The notes beneath the pieces were generated by a model, which saw only the letters and a list, made by a program, of their open reading frames with translations, had not been told where the DNA came from and ran no database searches. Shown here piece by piece: positions 35,445-44,447 of a stretch of 64,000 nucleotides of DNA (the first letter of the stretch is position 1; the number at the start of each line of letters is the position of its first letter). Source of the stretch: Novosphingobium sp. SCN 66-18 (lineage in GTDB: Bacteria; Pseudomonadota; Alphaproteobacteria; Sphingomonadales; Sphingomonadaceae); NCBI GenBank assembly GCA_001725355.1, contig MEGD01000007.1, positions 1-64,000 of the forward strand, in the 5' to 3' direction. The position numbers and the translations under genes were made by a program.

Positions 35445-36653
35445 TCAGGCGCGCTCGAAAATGGCGGCAAGACCCTGACCGCCGCCGATGCACATGGTTT
35501 CGATGCCATAGCGGCCATTGCGCCGGTGCAGTTCGCGCATCAGATTGGCCAAAATGCGGCCCCCCGTGGCGCCGATCGGATGGCCCAGCGAAATGCCCGA
35601 ACCATTGACGTTGAGCATCTCGTTGCGGCTGTCATCCGCGCTCCAGCCCCAGCCTTTGAGGCAGGCCAGAACCTGCGGGGCAAAGGCTTCGTTCAGCTCG
35701 ACCAGATCGATATCGTTCCAGCCCATGCCGTTGCGGGCAAACAGCTTTTCCACTGCCGGTACCGGCCCGATGCCCATGCGCGAAGGATCGCAGCCCGCTG
35801 CCGCCCAGCTATGGAACCAGCCGATAGGCTCCAGCCCCAGCTCGGCCAGCTTGTCCTCGGCCACGACCAGACAGGCCGCGCCCGCATCGTTCTGCTGGCT
35901 GGCATTGCCCGCCGTGACCACGCCGTCCTTTTCGATCAGCGGCAGCTTGGCGAGCGATTCCGCCGTGGCGTCCTCGCGAATGCCCTCGTCGCGGGCAAAT
36001 ATGACGGGATCGCCCCGGCGCTGCGGCACGGCGACGGGCACCAGCTCATCGTCGAACTTGCCCGCCGCCCATGCGGCCGTGGCGCGCTGATGGCTGAGCG
36101 CGGCATAGGCGTCGCATTCCTGACGAGTGATGCCGTAATCGCGGGCCAGATTGTTGGCCGTCTCGATCATGCCGGAAATCACGCCATAGCGGGCAATCGG
36201 CTGCGACATCACGCGCCCGCGCGTCAGACGGTCATGCATGGTGGTCGAGCCCGAACGCGCGCCCCAGCGGTGGTCCATCGAGTAATATTCGACGTTGGAC
36301 ATGCTTTCCACGCCGCCCGCGATCACCACATCGGCCGCGCCCGTCTGGATACGCATGGCCGCATCGATCACGGCCTGAAGCCCAGAACCACATCGGCGGT
36401 CAAGCTGAACGCCCGGAATGCTTTCCGGCAATCCGGCGGCCAGCGCCGACCAGCGCCCGATGCAGGGCGCCTCGCCATTGCCATAGCCTTGGGAAAAGAC
36501 CACATCGTCGATGCGTTCAGGATCGAGTTTGGTACGCTCCATCAACGCCTTGATGACAATGGCGCCCAGATCGCCCGCTGAGATGGATTTCAACGACCCG
36601 CCATATTTGCCGACAGCGGTGCGGATGGGGGCGACAATCGCGGCTCTGCGCAT
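35445..36653 (-). CDS. Acetyl-CoA C-acyltransferase (thiolase)
   Basis: 402-aa thiolase with all catalytic parts: C88 in LDRRCGSGLQAV, His in SLGHPIGATGGRI and the C-terminal Cys in CIGGGQGLAAIF. Last gene of the minus operon that begins at 43217, 17 nt after the ACAD gene. It would carry out thiolytic cleavage of a 3-oxoacyl-CoA made by the upstream enzymes. Sequence differs clearly from the thiolase at 28263, so the two probably serve different chain lengths or ring fragments. Confidence 0.93.
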   Translation of the reverse strand: MRRAAIVAPIRTAVGKYGGSLKSISAGDLGAIVIKALMERTKLDPERIDDVVFSQGYGNGEAPCIGRWSALAAGLPESIPGVQLDRRCGSGLQAVIDAAMRIQTGAADVVIAGGVESMSNVEYYSMDHRWGARSGSTTMHDRLTRGRVMSQPIARYGVISGMIETANNLARDYGITRQECDAYAALSHQRATAAWAAGKFDDELVPVAVPQRRGDPVIFARDEGIREDATAESLAKLPLIEKDGVVTAGNASQQNDAGAACLVVAEDKLAELGLEPIGWFHSWAAAGCDPSRMGIGPVPAVEKLFARNGMGWNDIDLVELNEAFAPQVLACLKGWGWSADDSRNEMLNVNGSGISLGHPIGATGGRILANLMRELHRRNGRYGIETMCIGGGQGLAAIFERA

Positions 36654-36670
36654 GATAAACTCTCCCTACC

Positions 36671-37822
36671 TCAGGCTTGTTCGGCCTGACGGATCATCGC
36701 CTTGGCGATGATGGTTTGCTGGATCTGGCTGGTGCCTTCGTAAATGCGCAGCAGGCGCACATCGCGATAGAAGCGTTCGACCTTGTACTCGGCCATATAG
36801 CCCGCGCCGCCAAAGATCTGCACTGCGCGGTCGGCCACCCGGCCCACCGCTTCGCTGGCGTGATACTTGAGAGCGGAGCATTCAAGGCTGACCTTCTCGC
36901 CCGCATCGAACCGCGCCGCGACCGAATTCATCAGCGCCTCGGTGGTCAGCATATCGACCTTCATATCGGCCAGCAGCGCCTGCATGAGCTGGAAATTGGC
37001 GATGCGCTGGCCAAATTGCTTGCGCTCCATCGCATATTGCAAGGCCATACCGATCAACCGGTCGCACATGCCCAGCGCCACCGCGGCAATATGGATGCGG
37101 CCCCGGTCCAGCACCTTCATCGCGGTTTTGAACCCCATGCCGGGCACGCCGCCGATGATGGCGCTGGCGGGCACGATCACATCCTCAAGGATGACATCGG
37201 TGGTGACGGCGCCCTTCTGGCCCATCTTCTTGTCCGGCTTGCCCAGCGAAATGCCCGGCGTATTGGCGGGCAGGATGAAGGCGGAAATGCCGCCTGCGCC
37301 CTTATTGTCCGGATCGGTGCGCGCCATCAGGGTAAAGACCGAGGCGCGCGGGGCGTTGGTGATATAGCGCTTGGTGCCGTTGATGCGGTAATGGTCGCCC
37401 TCGCGGATGGCGATGGTGCGCAAGGATGCCGCATCCGATCCGGCATCCGGCTCGGTCAGGCCAAAGCTGGCGATGGCCTCGCCGGTGGCGAATTTGGGCA
37501 GCCATTCGGCTTTTTGCTCGCTCGTGCCGTCCATCACGATGCCCTGGCTGCCGATGCCCACGGTCGTGCCGATCACGCTACGGAACACGATCGAGGCGCG
37601 GGTCAGCTCGCGGATCAGGCCCGCTTCCTCGGCCATGGTGCAGCCAAGACCGCCAAATTCCTCGGGCACGGAAATGCCGAAAAGACCCATTTCGCGCATC
37701 TGGTCGATAATCTCGGCGGGAACGGCATCGGCCTCTTCCACCGCGTCTTCGGCCGGGATCAGCCGTTCGTCGACAAAGCGGCGAACGGTGTCGCGCAGCA
37801 TTTCAAAGGTTTCTGCGTCCAC
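36671..37822 (-). CDS. Acyl-CoA dehydrogenase
   Basis: 383-aa ACAD, usual length. FAD-contact segments GLTEPDAGSDAAS and YITNAPRAS, the DRKQFG-like ERKQFGQRI, and the C-terminal RIYEGTSQIQQTI carrying the catalytic Glu (YEGT) as in medium/short-chain dehydrogenases. Should form a homotetramer that oxidises an acyl-CoA at alpha,beta and reduces ETF. It is 17 nt upstream of the thiolase gene. Substrate unknown. Confidence 0.93.
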   Translation of the reverse strand: MDAETFEMLRDTVRRFVDERLIPAEDAVEEADAVPAEIIDQMREMGLFGISVPEEFGGLGCTMAEEAGLIRELTRASIVFRSVIGTTVGIGSQGIVMDGTSEQKAEWLPKFATGEAIASFGLTEPDAGSDAASLRTIAIREGDHYRINGTKRYITNAPRASVFTLMARTDPDNKGAGGISAFILPANTPGISLGKPDKKMGQKGAVTTDVILEDVIVPASAIIGGVPGMGFKTAMKVLDRGRIHIAAVALGMCDRLIGMALQYAMERKQFGQRIANFQLMQALLADMKVDMLTTEALMNSVAARFDAGEKVSLECSALKYHASEAVGRVADRAVQIFGGAGYMAEYKVERFYRDVRLLRIYEGTSQIQQTIIAKAMIRQAEQA

Positions 37823-37854
37823 GGGTGAAACTCCTCATGGGTTGAAAGGGAAGC

Positions 37855-38679
37855 TCAATATTCGACGCCGGCCAGCATCGCGTCGGCCCCGTCCGCGCGG
37901 ATCGCGGCCAATTGACCCGGTGAGACCTCACGCAGGATGATGGGCGCGCCGCAGAACATCGGCGCCACCGCGCGAAATGCATAGGCGTGCGGGCGCGGGC
38001 CATGGCGACAGGCATGGGCAAACAGGCGCGTGGCGGTAAACGGCCCATGCACGACAAGGCCCGGATAACCTTCCTCGCCCTGCGCATAGGGCAGGTCGTA
38101 ATGGATGCGGTGGCTGTTGAAGGTGACGGCGGAAAAGCGGAAGAGATCGACGCTGTTGGGGTTCCAGATAGCGTCCTCGGCGGCGGGGGCCACATCGACC
38201 GGGATTACCGCAGGCGTGGTCGCGCCTGCATCGCGATAGACGATGGTTTGGCGTTCGGTGACGCGGATCTCGCCCGCCTGTTCGATGATGTGCTCGACCT
38301 CCAGCAGGATCAGATCGCCGCTGCGTCCGGATTTGTATTGCAGATCGCGGATGGTCGAGCGGCGGGTGGCGGGTTGACCCAATGTCAGGGCAGCGCCAAA
38401 TTCCATGCGCCCCGCCGCGAACATGCGCCGGGGCAGGGAAATCGGCGGCATAAAGCCCCCGCGTTTGGGGTGGCCATCCGGGCCGATCTGATCTGCCGGT
38501 GCGATGGGCAGGAAGAAGGCCCAATGGGCCAGCGATGGCTGATGGGCCTCGACATCAAGGCTCTCGCCAATCGCGGCGGCAAAGCGGCGCAGCGCTTGCG
38601 GGTCCAGCACTTCGTTGCGGACTTCCTCGCGCCCGATCCATGTGCGCCAATGGGCCAGATCGCTTGTCGAAATGCTCAT
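37855..38679 (-). CDS. MaoC/HTD2-like hot-dog hydratase (mesaconyl-C4-CoA hydratase-like)
   Basis: 274 aa, with an N-terminal FAS1-type dehydratase hot-dog and a second hot-dog at about 170-270. The C-terminal part reads FRFSAVTFNSHRIHYDLPYA then YPGLVVHGP, the hydratase site of HTD2 and mesaconyl-C4-CoA hydratase (Meh) relatives. It would add or remove water at a 3-hydroxyacyl-CoA or dicarboxylic enoyl-CoA. It overlaps the CoA-transferase gene by 4 nt, an arrangement reminiscent of Mct-Meh pairs. Specificity remains inferred. Confidence 0.83.
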   Translation of the reverse strand: MSISTSDLAHWRTWIGREEVRNEVLDPQALRRFAAAIGESLDVEAHQPSLAHWAFFLPIAPADQIGPDGHPKRGGFMPPISLPRRMFAAGRMEFGAALTLGQPATRRSTIRDLQYKSGRSGDLILLEVEHIIEQAGEIRVTERQTIVYRDAGATTPAVIPVDVAPAAEDAIWNPNSVDLFRFSAVTFNSHRIHYDLPYAQGEEGYPGLVVHGPFTATRLFAHACRHGPRPHAYAFRAVAPMFCGAPIILREVSPGQLAAIRADGADAMLAGVEY

Positions 38680-39884
38680 GCCACCAGTCCTTCGTCATGC
38701 AGCCGCCCGATGGCGCCGCCATCCAGCCCCAGAACCTGCGCCAAAACCTCATCGGTATGCTGGCCAAGTCGGGGGGCAGGGGCGAGGGGGCCGCGCGCTT
38801 CATCCGCCAATGTCGCGGCGGGGCCGGAGGCGAGATAGGTCAGGCCGCTGGGGTGGGTTAGCGATTGAAACAGCGGATTGGCGGTGAACAGGCGCGGGTC
38901 ATGGGTCACGGCCTGATGCAGGCTTTGATATTGCCCCCATGTCACGCCGCCTGCGTCAAAGGCGGGTTTCAAGGCTTGCGTCTCGCGCTTGGCGAACGCC
39001 GCCTCGAACAGGGGAAAGAGCGCGGCGCGATGGGTGAAACGCGCGCCCTCGTCGCGGGCAAAGCTGACGCCCAGCGCGGCCTCAATGGCGCCCACCGCCT
39101 CGGACAGGTCCAGCACTTTGATAAGGCCGGTCCATTGGCGCGGGGTAATGGCCACCACGATCAGGCGCTGTCCATCGGCGGTGACGAAATCGCGGCCAAA
39201 GGCGCCGAACAGGTCATTGCCCATCCGGGGCCGGTCGCCGCCGGTCAGCACCTCGGCCACCTGGCCCAGATGCGAGAGGCTGCTGGCGGCAAGGTCGGAC
39301 AAAGGCACACGAATTTCCGCGCCCACGCCCGACATACGCCGCCGCAACAGGGCCGAGGACGCCGCAAAGGCCGCATAGGCCCCGCCCAGCAGATCCCATG
39401 CGGGCAGGACATGATTGACCGGGCGGTCATCGTCCGCTGGCCCGGTCATCTGCGGCACGCCCACGGCGGCGTTGATCGTGTAATCCACCGCAGGCGAGCC
39501 ATCGGCCCAGCCCATCACGCGCACGGTGATGATATCCTCGCGCCGGGCCTTCAGCGCCTCGTGGCTCAGGAAACCCTTCACCGGATAATTGGTCAGGAAC
39601 ACGCCGCCCTGATCCCCCGGCGCCGTGGCCAGCGCCACAGCCAGTTCGCGCCCCTCCGGGCGGCCGAGGTCGATGGCGATGCTCTTCTTGCCCTTGTTCA
39701 GCCCTTCCCAATAGAGGCTGGAGCCATCGGGCGCGAGCGGCCAGCGGCGATAGTCCGGCCCGCCGCCAATGGCGTCGAAACGGATCACTTCCGCGCCCAT
39801 CTGCGCCATATGCAGCCCGGCGGAGGGGCCGGCGATAAAGGCCGCGCCCTCTACCACGCGCAGGCCATTGAGGAGGTCATACAT
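38676..39884 (-). CDS. CaiB/BaiF family CoA-transferase (third)
   Basis: 402-aa type III CoA-transferase. Start set at the Met of MYDLLNGLRVVEGAAF, which gives a normal N-terminus and overlaps the MDR gene by 8 nt; a longer in-frame reading has no support. GAEVIRFD replaces the usual GADVIKVE, and the catalytic Asp lies in AVDYTINAAVG. The family member resembles 2-methylacyl-CoA/mesaconyl-CoA transfer enzymes more than formyl-CoA transferase. Next gene is a hot-dog hydratase overlapping by 4 nt, so both probably act on successive CoA esters. Confidence 0.87.
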   Translation of the reverse strand: MYDLLNGLRVVEGAAFIAGPSAGLHMAQMGAEVIRFDAIGGGPDYRRWPLAPDGSSLYWEGLNKGKKSIAIDLGRPEGRELAVALATAPGDQGGVFLTNYPVKGFLSHEALKARREDIITVRVMGWADGSPAVDYTINAAVGVPQMTGPADDDRPVNHVLPAWDLLGGAYAAFAASSALLRRRMSGVGAEIRVPLSDLAASSLSHLGQVAEVLTGGDRPRMGNDLFGAFGRDFVTADGQRLIVVAITPRQWTGLIKVLDLSEAVGAIEAALGVSFARDEGARFTHRAALFPLFEAAFAKRETQALKPAFDAGGVTWGQYQSLHQAVTHDPRLFTANPLFQSLTHPSGLTYLASGPAATLADEARGPLAPAPRLGQHTDEVLAQVLGLDGGAIGRLHDEGLVA

Positions 39885-40905
39885 GGGCCGGTTCCCCCAG
39901 CTTGACCAAGGTACGACCCAGATTGTCGCCGCTGAACAATCCGTTGAAGGCGGCCAGCGCGTTTTCGATGCCTTCATGCACCGTCTCGGCCTGACGGATC
40001 AGGCCTGCCTCGTGCCAGGCGATCATGTCGGCCATGAATTGCGGCTCCAGATCCTTGTGATCCAGCACGATGAAGCCTTCCATGCGGATGCTCTTGGTCA
40101 TCAGCATGGTCAGGTTTTTGGGCACCGTGGGCGCATCGGTGACGTTATATTGCGAGATCATGCCGCAGATGGCGAAGCGCGCGAATTTGTTGGCAAGAGC
40201 CAGCGCAGCCTGCAGGTGATCGCCGCCGACATTCTCGAAATTGACGTCGATGCCCTTGACCCCCAAGGCTTTCACCTCGCGGGCGAGAGCCTTGGTCAGA
40301 TTGGGTTCGGCCTTGTAATCAATCGCCGCATCGACGCCCACCGTGTCGAGCAGGAAGGCTTTCTTGCGCGCCCCGCCCGCTGCGCCAATGACCTTGCAGC
40401 CCTTGATCCGCGCGATCTGGCAGGCGATCGAACCCACCGCGCCCGATGCCGCCGAAACAAACACCACATCGCCTTCGCGCAAGGCGGCAATGCGGATCAG
40501 CCCGGCATAGGCGGTCAGGCCCGTCGATCCGGCAAAGCCCAGATAGGCGGAAGGGGGCAGGGCATCACGATCACGCTGCTCCAGCGCGGCGGCGGGGGCG
40601 TTGAACACCTCGCGCCAGCCAAGGCGGGAAAAGACCAGATCGCCGGGTTTGAAATCGGGATGCTGGGACGCAATAACCTCGCCAATCGCTGGCCCCTCCA
40701 TCGGCGCGTCCAGCGCGAAGGGCGGGACGTAACTGGGCGCATCGCTCATCCGCCCGCGCATGGCCGGATCGACCGCCATGAACAGGTTGCGCACCTGCAC
40801 CTCGCCCGCAGCTGGGGGCGGCACGTCGCGCGCGACAAGCGCAAAATCCTGAGCCACCGGCGCTCCAACGGGTCGGCGGATGAGGTGAATCTCTCGCGAT
40901 TGCAT
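39877..40905 (-). CDS. NADP-dependent MDR oxidoreductase (PTGR/CurA-like)
   Basis: 342-aa zinc-free medium-chain reductase. Signs: N-terminal LVARDVPPPAAGEVQVRNLF, MRGRMSDAPSYVPPF, and cofactor-binding VSAASGAVGSIACQIARIKG, then FENVGGDHL. Family members reduce the double bond of alpha,beta-unsaturated ketones or aldehydes (2-alkenal reductase, prostaglandin reductase). It lies between two-subunit ACAD genes and a CoA-transferase gene with 3-nt and 8-nt junctions. A reduction of an enone intermediate is likely. Confidence 0.9.
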   Translation of the reverse strand: MQSREIHLIRRPVGAPVAQDFALVARDVPPPAAGEVQVRNLFMAVDPAMRGRMSDAPSYVPPFALDAPMEGPAIGEVIASQHPDFKPGDLVFSRLGWREVFNAPAAALEQRDRDALPPSAYLGFAGSTGLTAYAGLIRIAALREGDVVFVSAASGAVGSIACQIARIKGCKVIGAAGGARKKAFLLDTVGVDAAIDYKAEPNLTKALAREVKALGVKGIDVNFENVGGDHLQAALALANKFARFAICGMISQYNVTDAPTVPKNLTMLMTKSIRMEGFIVLDHKDLEPQFMADMIAWHEAGLIRQAETVHEGIENALAAFNGLFSGDNLGRTLVKLGEPAHV

Positions 40906-40908
40906 CGT

Positions 40909-42036
40909 TCAATATCCGTTGAGGCGCGCCCAGCGTTCGCGGTGGAAAGAGGAGGAACCATAGGCCTGTTCGGCCACGCGGGACCGTTTGAGATAGAGGC
41001 CCGCGTCATGCTCATGCGTCATGCCGATGCCGCCGTGCAACTGCACCATTTCGCATGTGATGCGATGGGCGGTTCCATTGGCCATCGCCTTGGCCAGCGA
41101 GGCGAGCGAGGGCAATTGCGGATCATCGGCATCAATGGCGGCCAGCGCGGCCTCGACCGCCGAACGGGTGAGCTGCAATTCCCCGAACATCTCCGAGGCG
41201 CGATGCTGCAGCGCCTGAAACGATCCGATCAATTGGCCGAACTGGACCCGGGTTTTGAGATAATCCAGCGTGGTTTCAAACGCCTGCGTGGCAAGGCCGA
41301 GCAATTCGGCAGCCTGTCCCACATAGGCGCGGTCGAGGATGGCGGACAGGAGGGCATCGCCATGGCCCAGAACCGCATCATCGCCCAGCAGCACCCCGTC
41401 AAAGCGCAGCAGGGCCGGGCGGCGGGCGTCGATCTGATCCAGCGGTTCGCGGGTCAAACCGGCGGTATCGGCGGGTACGAGGAACAGCATGGTGGCATCC
41501 TCCCCGCGCGCGGCCACGATGAACAGGTCCGCGCCCATGCCATCGGCCACCGGGCGTTTGATACCATCCAGCCGCCAGCCATTGGCAACCCGCGTGGCGG
41601 TCAGTGCGAGTGTATCGGGCGCATGATGCGCGCCTTCATCCACCGCCAGCGTGCCGATAATCGAACCATCGGCCAGACCCGGCAGCCATGCGCTTTGCTG
41701 CGCAGCATTTCCGCCAAGGCGCAGGGCGCTGACCGCAATCATCGCACTGCTCAGCAAGGGCAGGGGCGAGAGCGTGCGCGCCAATTCCTCCAGCACGAAG
41801 CCGAGGCTGAAAGCGCCGAAATCGCTGCCGCCATGCGCCTCGGGGACGAGGATGCCGCTCCAGCCCATCGCTGCCACTTCACCATAGGCGTCGCGGTCAA
41901 AGCCGGTGGTGGCGTCCTTGCGTCCTCCGCCGCTGTGGTCATACAATCCGCGCGCCACGCTCACCGGCATCCGGTCGCGAACCCATTGCGACACCATGTC
42001 TTTGAGCATGGTCTGTTCTTCGTTCAACACGGCCAT
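40909..42036 (-). CDS. Acyl-CoA dehydrogenase, small-subunit type lacking the usual Glu
   Basis: 375 aa, ACAD fold. Start set at MAVLNEEQTML, 14 nt after the partner gene. The C-terminal segment QLHGGIGMTHEHDAGLYLKR is normal, but the catalytic-loop region that follows (QAYGSSSFHRERW) lacks the Glu-Gly-Thr-Ser pattern, and the central FTEP-like loop is replaced by LAVDEGAHHAP. This is the pattern of non-catalytic or half-site partners in heteromeric ACADs such as ChsE1/ChsE2 and FadE28/29 used on steroid side chains. It pairs with the gene at 42051. Confidence 0.87.
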   Translation of the reverse strand: MAVLNEEQTMLKDMVSQWVRDRMPVSVARGLYDHSGGGRKDATTGFDRDAYGEVAAMGWSGILVPEAHGGSDFGAFSLGFVLEELARTLSPLPLLSSAMIAVSALRLGGNAAQQSAWLPGLADGSIIGTLAVDEGAHHAPDTLALTATRVANGWRLDGIKRPVADGMGADLFIVAARGEDATMLFLVPADTAGLTREPLDQIDARRPALLRFDGVLLGDDAVLGHGDALLSAILDRAYVGQAAELLGLATQAFETTLDYLKTRVQFGQLIGSFQALQHRASEMFGELQLTRSAVEAALAAIDADDPQLPSLASLAKAMANGTAHRITCEMVQLHGGIGMTHEHDAGLYLKRSRVAEQAYGSSSFHRERWARLNGY

Positions 42037-42050
42037 CGCGCGCGTCCCCC

Positions 42051-43217
42051 TCAGCGATCCGGCAGGCCGAGCGAGCGCTTGGCCGTGATGTTGTTCTGGA
42101 TTTCGTAGCTGCCGCCATAGATCGAGAAGGCCTTGGAGTGCAGCAGCGCGCGGGTGGCCTCGCGCGCATCGGCCGGATAGGCATCGCCCGACCAGCCAAG
42201 GCCATCGGCCCCCAGCACCTCGACCAGCAATTCGGCGCGGCGCTGGACAATGCCCGACCACAGGTTCTTCAGCGTGGACACGCCATTGCCGGGGCCGCCG
42301 TTGCGCGCCTCCTCGTTAAACCTGCGCACGGTTTGCAGATAGGCCGCATGGCGCATGGCATTATGCACGATGCGCGCGCGCGCATCCGCATCCGCAATCC
42401 GCCCCTCCTCATCCGTACCCAGCATCGCATGGGCGATGGGGGCCAGCGGGGTCACATCGGTCTTGACCTCGGACAGGCTGGAGCGTTCAAATTGCAGCAG
42501 GCGCTTGGCGATGTTCCAGCCCTGATTGACCGCGCCGACCAGATTGCCCTTGGGCACTTTCACATCGTTGAAGAAGACTTCGCAGAAATGGGTCGATCCG
42601 CTGATCAGGACGATCGGGCGCGCCTCGACGCCGGGCGATTTCATGTCGATCAACAGGAAGCTGATGCCGCCATGTTTGACGCTGGTGTCGGTGCGCACAA
42701 GGGCAAAGCACCAGTCGGCCTGATCGGCGCCCGAGGTCCAAATCTTCTGGCCCGATACCACCCAATGGTCGCCCGCATCGACGCATTTCATTTGCAGCGA
42801 GGCAAGGTCGGATCCCGCGCCCGGCTCGGAAAAACCCTGACACCAGCGCAGTTCATGGGTGGAAATGCGGGGCAGATGTTGCAGCCGCTGCTCTTCCGTG
42901 CCGAATTCCAGCAGCGTCGGGCCCAGCATCATCGTGCCATAGGAACGGATCGGGTTGAATGCGCCGATGGCGGACAGTTCCTGCGCGATGATCTTGGCCT
43001 GTGCGGGCGAAAGTCCGGCCCCGCCATAGGCCTTGTCCCATGTCGGCGTGCCCCAGCCTTTGTCGGCCATCGCTTTGCGCCAGGCCTGAAAATCCTTGCT
43101 GGCGGCGGCGGCATGGGCATCCCCCTGAAAGATCAGCCCGTTCACGCCTGTCAGCGCCGGCGGGAAGTTGGCGGATAGCCAATCGCGGACCTCCTGTCTG
43201 AATTGCTGGTCTTCCAT
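42051..43217 (-). CDS. Acyl-CoA dehydrogenase, large-subunit type
   Basis: 388-aa ACAD and first gene of the seven-gene minus operon. Start set at MEDQQFRQEV (43217); an ATG directly before it (43220) is equally possible, and a longer frame to 43358 runs through the promoter region. FAD-contact segment FSEPGAGSDLASLQ, then IWTSGADQADW, and a C-terminal SIYGGSYEIQNNI. The sequence resembles the catalytic half of heteromeric dehydrogenases for ring-bearing acyl-CoAs. Partner candidate is the gene 14 nt downstream. Confidence 0.9.
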   Translation of the reverse strand: MEDQQFRQEVRDWLSANFPPALTGVNGLIFQGDAHAAAASKDFQAWRKAMADKGWGTPTWDKAYGGAGLSPAQAKIIAQELSAIGAFNPIRSYGTMMLGPTLLEFGTEEQRLQHLPRISTHELRWCQGFSEPGAGSDLASLQMKCVDAGDHWVVSGQKIWTSGADQADWCFALVRTDTSVKHGGISFLLIDMKSPGVEARPIVLISGSTHFCEVFFNDVKVPKGNLVGAVNQGWNIAKRLLQFERSSLSEVKTDVTPLAPIAHAMLGTDEEGRIADADARARIVHNAMRHAAYLQTVRRFNEEARNGGPGNGVSTLKNLWSGIVQRRAELLVEVLGADGLGWSGDAYPADAREATRALLHSKAFSIYGGSYEIQNNITAKRSLGLPDR

Positions 43218-43323
43218 CATCCCGCCCGGTTTTTGTTGTGAATCTGTTTCGGGGCCGGTCGCGGCCGGCTCTGCTTCGATGTTGATCTGTAAGCGATGCG
43301 GAGACGCTAGGCTAGTGATATTT

Positions 43324-43337
43324 TGCATTGCAGGGCA
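43324..43337. promoter_or_regulatory. Operator-like repeat upstream of the seven-gene minus operon
   Basis: TTTTGCAT-TGCA-GGGCA, one mismatch from the strict palindrome TGCAY-N4-RTGCA. It lies 107 nt upstream of the acyl-CoA dehydrogenase start at 43217 (minus). Confidence 0.5.
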
Positions 43338-43473
43338 GAATTGAGATAAAATTTTCATTCATCGCCGGGGCGAAATCTGCGCCTATGGTAAGGTTTTAGG
43401 GCGGTAGTTTTTGGATTCTAGTTCCATAAAATAATGAAATATAGTCATATAATTGATATGCGAATGCCGCCGA

Positions 43474-43501
43474 TTGACAGCTTCATGGAATAACGTAACT
43501 G
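43474..43501 (+). promoter_or_regulatory. Candidate promoter of PaaG-like isomerase
   Basis: Consensus TTGACA at 43474-43479 and a moderate TAACTG at 43496-43501, spaced 16 nt. The operator-like repeat at 43500 overlaps the end of the -10. Confidence 0.45.
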
Positions 43502-43513
43502 TACCGTAGTGCA
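43500..43513. promoter_or_regulatory. Operator-like repeat upstream of PaaG-like isomerase
   Basis: TGTAC-CGTA-GTGCA; minus-strand reading ATTGCAC-TACG-GTACA. One mismatch from the strict palindrome and the same variant as the copy at 34476. Placement over the presumed start region fits repression. Confidence 0.6.
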
Positions 43514-43568
43514 ATTTTGATGGGGCGCACACAAAGTGGCGCGCCCGATTCCAAAGAGGCTGCCTTTC

Positions 43569-44363
43569 ATGAGCGATTCCCAAACCTGCGTCCTCTTTGC
43601 CCTGGAGGATGGCATCGCACGCATCGTCCTCAACCGCCCGGATCAGTTGAATGCGATTACGGTGGGGATGCATCAGAGGCTGGCCGAAATTCTCGACGAG
43701 ATCGAGGCCTGCGCGGATCTCCGGGTGGTTCTGCTGACCGGGGCAGGGCGTGGCTTTTGCGCGGGGCAGGATCTGGGCGAAAGGCCGGTCGAACAGGAAG
43801 GGCCGCTCGATCTGGGGGAGAGTATTGAGCTGCGCTATAATCCGCTGATCCGGCGTCTGGCGCGTTTGCCGGTGCCGCTCGTCTGTGCGGTCAATGGTGT
43901 GGCGGCGGGGGCGGGGGCGGCGCTGGCGTTGATGGGCGATATGGTGATTGCGGCGCAATCGGCCAGCTTTATCCTTTCCTTCGCCAGGATTGGCCTGATG
44001 CCTGATTGCGGAATGAGCTGGCTGCTGCCCCGCCTGATCGGCCAGCCTCGCGCGCTGGGCATGGCGATGACGGGTGAACGCATCAGCGCCGCCCGCGCGC
44101 AGGAATGGGGCATGATCTGGCAATGCGCGCCCGACGAGGATTTTATCGAGCATGTCGACGCGCTGGTCTCCTCGCTGGCCGCCGCGCCGACGCGGGGGAT
44201 CATGGCCGCGCGTGATGCGATTCGGCAAAGCTGGGCCCGTGATTTCGACGCCCAGCTCGACATTGAGCGCGATGGCCAGCGCCGCCTTGGCCATACCCAG
44301 GACTACCGCGAGGGCGTCAGCGCCTTTCGCCAAAAACGCCGCCCACAGTTTCGCGGCTGTTGA
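43569..44363 (+). CDS. Enoyl-CoA hydratase/isomerase, PaaG-like
   Basis: 264-aa crotonase-fold protein. Start at the Met of MSDSQTCVLF, with AAGAGG about 10 nt upstream. Segments GFCAGQDLGER and NGVAAGAGAALALMGDM form the oxyanion hole. The active-site loop FILSFARIGLMPDCG carries the Asp typical of PaaG (1,2-epoxyphenylacetyl-CoA isomerase) and lacks the hydratase glutamates. A ring or double-bond isomerase acting on a CoA ester is likely. It is followed by an MFS gene with its own operator-like repeat. Confidence 0.88.
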   Translation: MSDSQTCVLFALEDGIARIVLNRPDQLNAITVGMHQRLAEILDEIEACADLRVVLLTGAGRGFCAGQDLGERPVEQEGPLDLGESIELRYNPLIRRLARLPVPLVCAVNGVAAGAGAALALMGDMVIAAQSASFILSFARIGLMPDCGMSWLLPRLIGQPRALGMAMTGERISAARAQEWGMIWQCAPDEDFIEHVDALVSSLAAAPTRGIMAARDAIRQSWARDFDAQLDIERDGQRRLGHTQDYREGVSAFRQKRRPQFRGC

Positions 44364-44394
44364 TCTGCGTTAAACGTTGACCTGATTTAAAAAT

Positions 44395-44408
44395 TGCACG
44401 AAGGTGCA
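44395..44408. promoter_or_regulatory. Operator-like palindrome, perfect copy (TGCAC-N4-GTGCA)
   Basis: TGCACGAAGGTGCA, a perfect strict-form copy, ending 39 nt before the GTG start of the MFS gene at 44448 and 31 nt after the isomerase stop. Strongest copy together with 195-208. Confidence 0.65.
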
Positions 44409-44447
44409 TTTATTGTGCCGTCCATAAGGCCTCATGGGAGAGTTTTC

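Larger units (their letters stand above)
43218..43568. other. Divergent intergenic control region (351 nt)
   Basis: No gene is supported here. The stretch is AT-rich for this genome (about 43370-43470) and separates the minus operon 43217-35445 from the plus-strand isomerase at 43569. It carries two operator-like repeats (43324 and 43500), one near each divergent start, and a consensus TTGACA at 43474-43479. Confidence 0.7.
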
